Below, piece by piece: positions 59,184 to 64,000 of a stretch of DNA of 64,000 nt. Under the pieces are notes generated by a model. That model was not told the origin of the DNA. It searched no databases and was given only the letters and a program-made list of their open reading frames with translations. Origin of the DNA: Ruania zhangjianzhongii (GTDB taxonomy: Bacteria; Actinomycetota; Actinomycetes; Actinomycetales; Beutenbergiaceae); the NCBI RefSeq assembly GCF_008000995.1, contig NZ_CP042828.1:1674001-1738000 (forward strand), written 5' to 3'. Position 1 is the stretch's first letter, and the number at the start of each line of letters is the position of its first letter. A program made the position numbers and the translations under genes.

Positions 59184-60310
59184 GAGCGCCGACCCAGCCG
59201 CGGGTGCGGGCCGGCCAGAAGCGCCCGGAGCCCGGCCAGCAGACGACGACGGCTACGTCCGGTGGTGCTGCCAAGAAGACCGGCAAGTCCGGTAAGGGTG
59301 GCAAGGCTGGCAAGGCCAGCACTGCGACCAACGCCGGTACGGCGAGCAAGTCTGGCGCAGCTGGCAAGGCCAGCACTGCGACCAAGGCCGGTACGGCCAC
59401 GCCGACCGCCGAGAGCCCGAAGAGGGCCACATCAGCCGCGACGACCAGCACGGGCCGTACCTCAGCCAAGCCCGCGACCACGAAGGAGACCGGTACCCGC
59501 AGCACCGTCTCGGTGGCACCGCGGGCGCGCGAGCTGACAGCCCCGGGTCGCGAGCGAGGGCGGGTCACTGCGCAGTTCGCCGAGCGGCTGGCCGAACGCC
59601 GCGCGGCGGTGCGCCGGCTGCGCTGGCGCACGATCGCCCTGGTGGCCGGCGGTGCCCTGGTCCTCGCCGTACTCGCCTACGTGGTGCTGTTCTCTGCGCT
59701 GCTCGCGCTGCGCAGCGCAGAGATCGAGGTGACCGGTACCAACCAGATCGTCTCCGAGGAGGAGGTGCTGGACATCGTCGCCGCTGCGGACGGCACCCCG
59801 TTGGCCCGGTTGGACACCGCTGGGCTGGCGGAGGAGCTGACCACGATCGTCGGGGTCCGGGACGCTCATCTGGAGCGGGCCTGGCCGCACGGACTGCAGG
59901 TGGTGATCGAGCCGCGGGTCCCGGTGGCGATCGTGCAGGACGGCGACCGGTACGCCGTCCTCGATGGCGAAGGTGTGGTGCTGAGCCGGGCGGATGAGCC
60001 GGCCGAGGACCTGCCACAGGTGGCGGTGCCGCTGGGGGAGGAGAGTACCGCTGCCTCATTGACCGCCGTGCTGGAGGTGCTGGATGCTCTGCCCGAAGAC
60101 CTGCTCGCCGAAGTAGCCGCCGCCAGCGCGCCGTCGCCGAACCAGGTGAGTTTTGAGCTGCCGGACGGCGTCGAGGTGTTCTGGGGCAGCTCTGCGGAGA
60201 ATCCACTCAAGGTCGAAGTGCTGCAGACCATTCGGCAGGTGGAGGCGACCGGTTATGACGTCTCGGCGCCCCGTGCGCCGATCACGATCGGAGAACCGGA
60301 GAGCGAGTAG
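59180..60310 (+). CDS. ftsQ: Cell division protein FtsQ with long repetitive N-terminus
   Basis: A 376-residue bitopic protein. A cytoplasmic N-terminus of about 150 residues is rich in Ala, Lys, Thr and Gly and contains an 18-residue duplication (AGKASTATNAGTASKSGA / AGKASTATKAGTATPTAE). It is followed by one helix at about 153-177, a POTRA domain (LRSAEIEVTGTNQIVSEEEV) and the FtsQ beta domain. Most FtsQ tails are shorter. The ATG overlaps the murC stop. Confidence 0.93.
   Translation: MRAPTQPRVRAGQKRPEPGQQTTTATSGGAAKKTGKSGKGGKAGKASTATNAGTASKSGAAGKASTATKAGTATPTAESPKRATSAATTSTGRTSAKPATTKETGTRSTVSVAPRARELTAPGRERGRVTAQFAERLAERRAAVRRLRWRTIALVAGGALVLAVLAYVVLFSALLALRSAEIEVTGTNQIVSEEEVLDIVAAADGTPLARLDTAGLAEELTTIVGVRDAHLERAWPHGLQVVIEPRVPVAIVQDGDRYAVLDGEGVVLSRADEPAEDLPQVAVPLGEESTAASLTAVLEVLDALPEDLLAEVAAASAPSPNQVSFELPDGVEVFWGSSAENPLKVEVLQTIRQVEATGYDVSAPRAPITIGEPESE
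59307..59397 (+). repeat. In-frame direct repeat in ftsQ, 54-bp period
   Basis: A 37-base block (CTGGCAAGGCCAGCACTGCG and onward) at 59307-59343 recurs at 59361-59397, a 54-bp period equal to 18 codons. The repeat stays in frame and lengthens the cytoplasmic tail. Confidence 0.85.
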
Positions 60311-60311
60311 C

Positions 60312-60339
60312 CCGACACGCCCAGGGGCCGACACGCCCA
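60312..60339. repeat. Direct repeat, 12 bp x 2, just after ftsQ
   Basis: CCGACACGCCCA occurs at 60312-60323 and 60328-60339 (16-bp period), one base after the ftsQ TAG stop. Confidence 0.6.
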
Positions 60340-60434
60340 CCGGCGGTCGACACTCGCGACACACCCGCCGAGGTCATTGCCGAACCGGAAGGTGGCACCT
60401 AGCGTCATCAGTGCCAAAGAATGACATAACTCTA

Positions 60435-60451
60435 AACCTCAGGTTGAGGTT
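60435..60451. promoter_or_regulatory. Inverted repeat in the ftsZ leader
   Basis: AACCTCA (60435-60441), GGT, TGAGGTT (60445-60451) is a perfect 7-base inverted repeat, followed by a further GGGTTGAG. It lies 44 bases before the ftsZ GTG in the only AT-richer part of the 185-bp ftsQ-ftsZ gap, next to possible -10 sequences (ATAACT at 60426). It could be an operator; no regulator is identified. Confidence 0.5.
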
Positions 60452-60495
60452 GAGGGTTGAGAGAAGCAACCGAGCACCGAACGAGAGGGATCGAC

Positions 60496-61755
60496 GTGGC
60501 GGCACCGCAGAATTACCTGGCGGTCATCAAGGTGGTCGGCATCGGCGGCGGCGGCGTGAACGCCGTCAACCGGATGATCGAGGTCGGGTTGAAGGGCGTG
60601 GAGTTCATCGCCATCAACACCGATGCTCAAGCCCTGCTGATGAGCGACGCCGACGTCAAGCTCGACGTCGGCCGGGAACTGACCCGTGGCCTGGGCGCCG
60701 GCGCCGACCCCGAGGTCGGCAAGAAGGCGGCGGAGGACCACGCCGAGGAGATCGAGGAGGTCATCCGCGGCGCAGACATGGTCTTCGTCACTGCCGGAGA
60801 GGGGGGTGGCACCGGTACCGGCGGAGCCCCGGTGGTCGCCAAGATCGCCCGGTCCCTGGGCGCGCTGACCATCGGTGTGGTCACTCGACCGTTCACCTTC
60901 GAGGGCCGGCGCCGCGGCGTCCAGGCCGACGCCGGTATCGACGCGCTGCGCGCCGAGGTGGACACCCTGATCACCATTCCGAACGACCGGTTGCTGTCCA
61001 TCAGCGACCGCAACGTCTCCGTGCTGGACGCGTTCAAGTCGGCCGACCAGGTGCTGCTCTCCGGTGTCCAGGGCATCACCGACCTGATCACCACCCCCGG
61101 TCTGATCAACCTCGACTTCGCCGATGTGAAGTCGGTGATGCAAGGTGCCGGTAGTGCGCTGATGGGGATCGGGTCCGCCCGTGGTGACGACCGGGCTGTC
61201 CAGGCCTCGGAGCTGGCGATCTCCTCACCGCTGCTGGAAGCCAGTATCGACGGCGCACACGGGGTGCTGCTGTCCATCCAAGGTGGCAGCGATCTGGGTC
61301 TGTTCGAGATCCACGAGGCTGCTCGGCTCGTGCAGGAGGCCGCACACCCGGAGGCGAACATCATCTTCGGTGCGGTGATCGACGATGCCCTCGGCGACGA
61401 GGTGCGGGTCACCGTGATCGCCGCCGGGTTCGATTCCGGCTCTCCGACGAACGCCAAGCCGCAGCCTGCCATTCGGACCGCACCGCGGACCGAGGAGGCG
61501 CCGGCCGCGGCGCCCGCAGTTCCGCCGGCCCAGCCCAGCCGGCCCGCCCCACCGGCTCAGGTCGCACCGACCAGTGCCCCGAGCCCGGAGCCTGCCGTGA
61601 GCACCGAGCCGCCGCGCCAGCCGGTCCAGGCGACTCGGCCCGACCAGACGAACCAGCAGCCCGCCCAGGGAGCACCGGTCGAGGTGCCGCACGTCTTCGA
61701 CGAGGAACCGCGCCGCCGGGACGATGACCTGGACGTGCCCGACTTCCTCAAGTAA
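60496..61755 (+). CDS. ftsZ: Cell division GTPase FtsZ
   Basis: A 419-residue tubulin homologue forming the Z-ring. GTP-binding [13 protein letters not shown], signature [11 protein letters not shown]7 loop region [11 protein letters not shown], then a Pro/Ala-rich linker of about 95 residues and the C-terminal anchoring peptide [11 protein letters not shown] that binds SepF. GTG 60496 has GAGAGGGA upstream and gives the usual [15 protein letters not shown] start. pgeF begins directly after the TAA. Confidence 0.98.
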   Translation: MAAPQNYLAVIKVVGIGGGGVNAVNRMIEVGLKGVEFIAINTDAQALLMSDADVKLDVGRELTRGLGAGADPEVGKKAAEDHAEEIEEVIRGADMVFVTAGEGGGTGTGGAPVVAKIARSLGALTIGVVTRPFTFEGRRRGVQADAGIDALRAEVDTLITIPNDRLLSISDRNVSVLDAFKSADQVLLSGVQGITDLITTPGLINLDFADVKSVMQGAGSALMGIGSARGDDRAVQASELAISSPLLEASIDGAHGVLLSIQGGSDLGLFEIHEAARLVQEAAHPEANIIFGAVIDDALGDEVRVTVIAAGFDSGSPTNAKPQPAIRTAPRTEEAPAAAPAVPPAQPSRPAPPAQVAPTSAPSPEPAVSTEPPRQPVQATRPDQTNQQPAQGAPVEVPHVFDEEPRRRDDDLDVPDFLK

Positions 61756-62466
61756 GTGCTGACCGCGGACCTGGGCCCGGGAACCTGGGCCACCTTCACC
61801 ACCCGTGCCGGTGGGTTGAGCGAGGATCCGTACGCCTCGCTCAACCTCGGCGCCGGGGTGGGCGATGATCCCGCGGCGGTCGCCCGTAACCGCGGTCGAC
61901 TCGCCCAGGCGGCGGACGCACCGGTGGCGTTCATCCGGCAAGTGCACGGCAGCGAGGTGTTCCACTGGGACGCCCAGGCAGTACCCCCGCTGGGGGAGGA
62001 GCCGGTAGCCGACGTGGTCGTGTCCACCACACCGGGCACGGCTGTGGCCGTGCTGGTCGCGGACTGCGTGCCCGTGCTGCTCGCCGGCCCGGGTGGCGTC
62101 GCTGCGGTGCATGCCGGCCGCAAAGGTGTCCTGGCGGATGTGGTGCCGACCGCCGTCGCGGCGCTGGCCGAGGCCGAGGTGCCGGTCACGCACGCGGCGA
62201 TCGGTCCGGCGATCTGCGGTCGCTGCTACGAGGTGCCCGATCAGCTCCGCAGCCAGGCCGCAGACCAGCTGCCCGAGCTGTGGTCGACGACCTCGTGGGG
62301 GACGCCGGCGCTGGACCTGGCGGCCGGGGTGCGCGCGCAGCTCGGCGACGCAGGGATCACCCAGATCGACCACCACCCGGTGTGCACGCTGGAGGACGAG
62401 CGGTTCTTCTCCTATCGTCGCTCCGGGGTCTGCGGCCGGTTCGCCGGAGTCGCCCGGCTGAGCTGA
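61756..62466 (+). CDS. pgeF: Purine nucleoside phosphorylase / laccase-domain protein (PgeF/YlmD family)
   Basis: A 236-residue DUF152 (laccase-domain) protein. Zinc ligands of the family are visible in [19 protein letters not shown] and VHAGRKGV. Family members are now assigned purine nucleoside phosphorylase or UDP-MurNAc-tripeptide proofreading activity; which applies here is open. It starts at GTG 61756, adjoining the ftsZ stop. The usual HAGWRG is HAGRKG here, as seen in other actinobacteria. Confidence 0.92.
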   Translation: MLTADLGPGTWATFTTRAGGLSEDPYASLNLGAGVGDDPAAVARNRGRLAQAADAPVAFIRQVHGSEVFHWDAQAVPPLGEEPVADVVVSTTPGTAVAVLVADCVPVLLAGPGGVAAVHAGRKGVLADVVPTAVAALAEAEVPVTHAAIGPAICGRCYEVPDQLRSQAADQLPELWSTTSWGTPALDLAAGVRAQLGDAGITQIDHHPVCTLEDERFFSYRRSGVCGRFAGVARLS

Positions 62467-62477
62467 CCAGGACGAAC

Positions 62478-62502
62478 CGGCCGGCTCCGAGCAGACCGGC
62501 CG
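62478..62502 (+). terminator. Weak hairpin after pgeF
   Basis: CGGCCGG (62478-62484) pairs with CCGGCCG (62496-62502) around an 11-base loop, 11 bases after the stop. Confidence 0.45.
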
Positions 62503-62546
62503 CGACACGCCGTCGCTGATGCACGCATTGCTGGCAGCGCCTGGAC

Positions 62547-62552
62547 TAGCGT
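62547..62552 (+). promoter_or_regulatory. Candidate -10 element of sepF
   Basis: TAGCGT lies 53 bases before the sepF ATG; TTGCTG (62529-62534) is a poorly spaced -35 candidate. It suggests a separate sepF promoter. Confidence 0.4.
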
Positions 62553-62605
62553 CGGAATTGACCACTTCCCCACCCGGCGTCGGCCGGACCGAACGAGGAG
62601 CAGGC

Positions 62606-63088
62606 ATGGGAGCACTGCGCAAGACGATGCTGTACCTCGGCCTCTCCGAGGCCGACCCGGAGAACGAAGATCGTTACTCTGCGGACCGTTACACCGAGGC
62701 GTCCTACGAGCGGGACTACTCCGACTACGACGAGGTTGAGGAGACCCAGGACGTGCAGGAGGCTCAGGTGACCCCGATCAGCCAGGCGGCATCGCACAGC
62801 GCGCAGGGACTGCGCCGGATCACCACTGTGCATCCGCGCACCTACACCGATGCCAAGTCCATCGGTGAGGCGTTCCGCGGCGGTACCCCGGTGATCATGA
62901 ACCTCACCGATATGACCGATGCGGAGGCCAAGCGTCTGGTGGACTTCTCTGCCGGCCTGATCTTCGGTCTGCGTGGAACGATCGAGCGGGTGACGAACAA
63001 GGTGTTCCTGCTCTCGCCGGCGACGGTCGAGGTGGCCAGCGAGCAGCACGAGCCCGAGTCGAAGACGCGCTTCTTTAACCAGAGCTGA
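62606..63088 (+). CDS. sepF: Cell division protein SepF
   Basis: A 160-residue Z-ring membrane anchor that replaces FtsA in actinobacteria. An N-terminal amphipathic helix ([13 protein letters not shown]) binds membrane, an acidic linker (about 20-65) follows, then the SepF core with [20 protein letters not shown] and a C-terminal [12 protein letters not shown] 62606 has GAGGAGCAGG in front. It is followed 2 bases later by the YggT gene. Confidence 0.96.
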   Translation: MGALRKTMLYLGLSEADPENEDRYSADRYTEASYERDYSDYDEVEETQDVQEAQVTPISQAASHSAQGLRRITTVHPRTYTDAKSIGEAFRGGTPVIMNLTDMTDAEAKRLVDFSAGLIFGLRGTIERVTNKVFLLSPATVEVASEQHEPESKTRFFNQS

Positions 63089-63090
63089 CG

Positions 63091-63384
63091 GTGGGCTGGC
63101 TTTTCGGCATCGCCTACCTGCTCGTCCTGCTGTTCGTCGTTGCCCTCCTGGTACGGATGGGTTTCGACTGGGTGATGTACTTCGCACGCGAGTGGAAACC
63201 GCGCGGCGTTGCACTCCTGGCTGCCGAAGCCGTCTTCACCGTCACCGACCCGCCCTTGAAGGCCCTGCGTCGGCTCATTCCACCGTTGCGGCTAGGCGGC
63301 ATCGCTCTCGATGTCGCCTTCCTGATCGTGTTGGTGGTGTGCTGGGTGCTCCTGGGTATCCTGGGCCAATTCATTCCCGTGTGA
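63091..63384 (+). CDS. YggT family membrane protein
   Basis: A 97-residue protein with two transmembrane helices (about 4-22 and 70-92) and the YggT loop FTVTDPPLKALRRLIPPLR. It is conserved between sepF and divIVA in Gram-positive bacteria and thought to help envelope or division functions. It starts at GTG 63091, 2 bases after sepF. Confidence 0.93.
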   Translation: MGWLFGIAYLLVLLFVVALLVRMGFDWVMYFAREWKPRGVALLAAEAVFTVTDPPLKALRRLIPPLRLGGIALDVAFLIVLVVCWVLLGILGQFIPV

Positions 63385-63490
63385 CGCGGCACAGGACGGA
63401 ATCCGCTACCGTACCTGTGGGATTAGTTGGAAGACTCGCGTCGGTGACACACTGTTGCTGACCCGACCTAAACAGACCGAGGTGACGACC

Positions 63491-64000
63491 ATGGCTCTGC
63501 TCACTGCAGACGACGTCCTCAACAAGAAGTTCCAGCCCACCAAGTTCCGTGAGGGGTACGACCAGGACGAGGTGGACGACTTCCTCGACGAGGTCGTCAA
63601 TACCTTGCGCGTGGTGGGCAACGAGAACGAGGAGCTGAAGGCCAAGCTGCAGGCGGCCGAGCAGCGGCTCGCCGAGCAGTCCGGTGGCGCTGCACCGGCA
63701 GCGGCAGCCGTGCCGGCGGCTGCGCCGGCAGAGCCTGGTGTGGAGGAGACCACACAGTTCAGCCCGGTGCAGGCACCGTCGGCCGAGCAGCCTGATGTCG
63801 AGCCGGCCGCCGAGGTGCCCGCGGACGAGTCCGCGGCAGCAGCTGTCGAGGCCGAGCCGGCCACCGAGGTGCCGATGACCCAGTCCGGCGCCGACCTGGC
63901 TGCCGCCGCCGGCGGGGCGAACGAGCCCGAGTCCGCGACCGGGATGCTGCAGCTGGCCCAGCGCCTGCACGACGAATACGTGAACAACGGGAAGAGCGAG
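63491..64000 (+). CDS. divIVA: DivIVA/Wag31 polar growth protein, cut by the window end
   Basis: The first 170 residues are present with no stop before the window ends. The N-terminal DivIVA domain MALLTADDVLNKKFQPTKFR with GYDQDEVDDFLDEVV is followed by a coiled coil (about 35-65) and an Ala/Pro/Glu-rich linker (about 67-150), with a second helix beginning at about 151 (MLQLAQRLHDEYV). It organises polar growth and envelope synthesis in actinobacteria. The 106-bp gap before it has TACCGT (63407-63412) as a possible -10. Confidence 0.94.
   Translation, partial: MALLTADDVLNKKFQPTKFREGYDQDEVDDFLDEVVNTLRVVGNENEELKAKLQAAEQRLAEQSGGAAPAAAAVPAAAPAEPGVEETTQFSPVQAPSAEQPDVEPAAEVPADESAAAAVEAEPATEVPMTQSGADLAAAAGGANEPESATGMLQLAQRLHDEYVNNGKSE

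Noticed and set aside
1-64000. Horizontally acquired island, prophage or insertion sequence
   Set aside because: Base composition and gene types are uniform and typical of core actinobacterial chromosome; no transposase, integrase or tRNA junction was seen.
1-64000. tRNA, rRNA or riboswitch genes
   Set aside because: No cloverleaf, rRNA segment or known aptamer core was recognised by reading the intergenic regions; a covariance-model search would be decisive.

Overview
The window is a GC-rich chromosomal segment of an actinobacterium. Gene content and order point to Micrococcales, probably near the Ruaniaceae, Beutenbergiaceae or Bogoriellaceae, but that family placement is inferred from gene content only. 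Markers include a dcw cluster without ftsA that runs into sepF, yggT and divIVA; the DUF3046, recA, recX neighbourhood; gluABCD; miaB-miaA-dapF-hflX next to lexA and nrdR; and a DUF222/HNH protein. I see no tRNA, rRNA, CRISPR array, insertion sequence or prophage. The segment looks like core chromosome.

Layout. Positions 1-8003 hold DNA-repair genes: the 5' end of a Nei-type glycosylase and lhr on the minus strand, divergent from a large DUF222-HNH nuclease. Positions 8100-12482 hold DUF3046, an ABC-2 exporter (ATPase plus two permeases), a DUF1345 membrane protein and a GNAT protein. Positions 12817-14539 are recA-recX. Positions 14655-18057 are a gluABCD-type amino-acid importer on the minus strand. 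Positions 18182-30242 carry tRNA modification genes (miaB, miaA), dapF, hflX, dinG, the divergent lexA and chiZ-like pair, nrdR, an AraC-type regulator with a VOC protein, and a VapBC-type toxin-antitoxin pair. Positions 30360-38153 are mixed metabolic genes: an aldo-keto reductase, a proline iminopeptidase, serA, a HelD/HelR-type helicase, a PAC2 protein and a cold-shock protein. Positions 38207-41243 hold a spermidine-synthase-like protein, a HEPN-dinB pair and DUF3040. Positions 41353-45785 are a MoxR-DUF58-transglutaminase operon on the minus strand. Positions 45991-64000 are the division and wall cluster: mraZ, rsmH, ftsL, ftsI, murE, murF, mraY, murD, ftsW, murG, murC, ftsQ, ftsZ, pgeF, sepF, yggT, and divIVA cut by the window end.

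Three themes join the genes. First, DNA-damage control is dense. GAAC-N4-GTTC LexA-type boxes lie before recA, lexA and HEPN-dinB, with weaker versions before chiZ and the DUF222-HNH gene. LexA-independent PafBC-type promoter motifs (TTGTCRGTG-N8-TAnnnT) lie before recA and the HNH gene. Second, many genes appear to be leaderless, with a TAnnnT -10 hexamer 6-8 bases before the start codon. Third, gene boundaries carry short tandem duplications (11 to about 60 bp period, 2-3 copies), several of which begin at a stop codon or contain a -10 hexamer plus start codon. An exact 58-bp palindrome separates two convergent genes. The duplications and the palindrome are the least explained features here.
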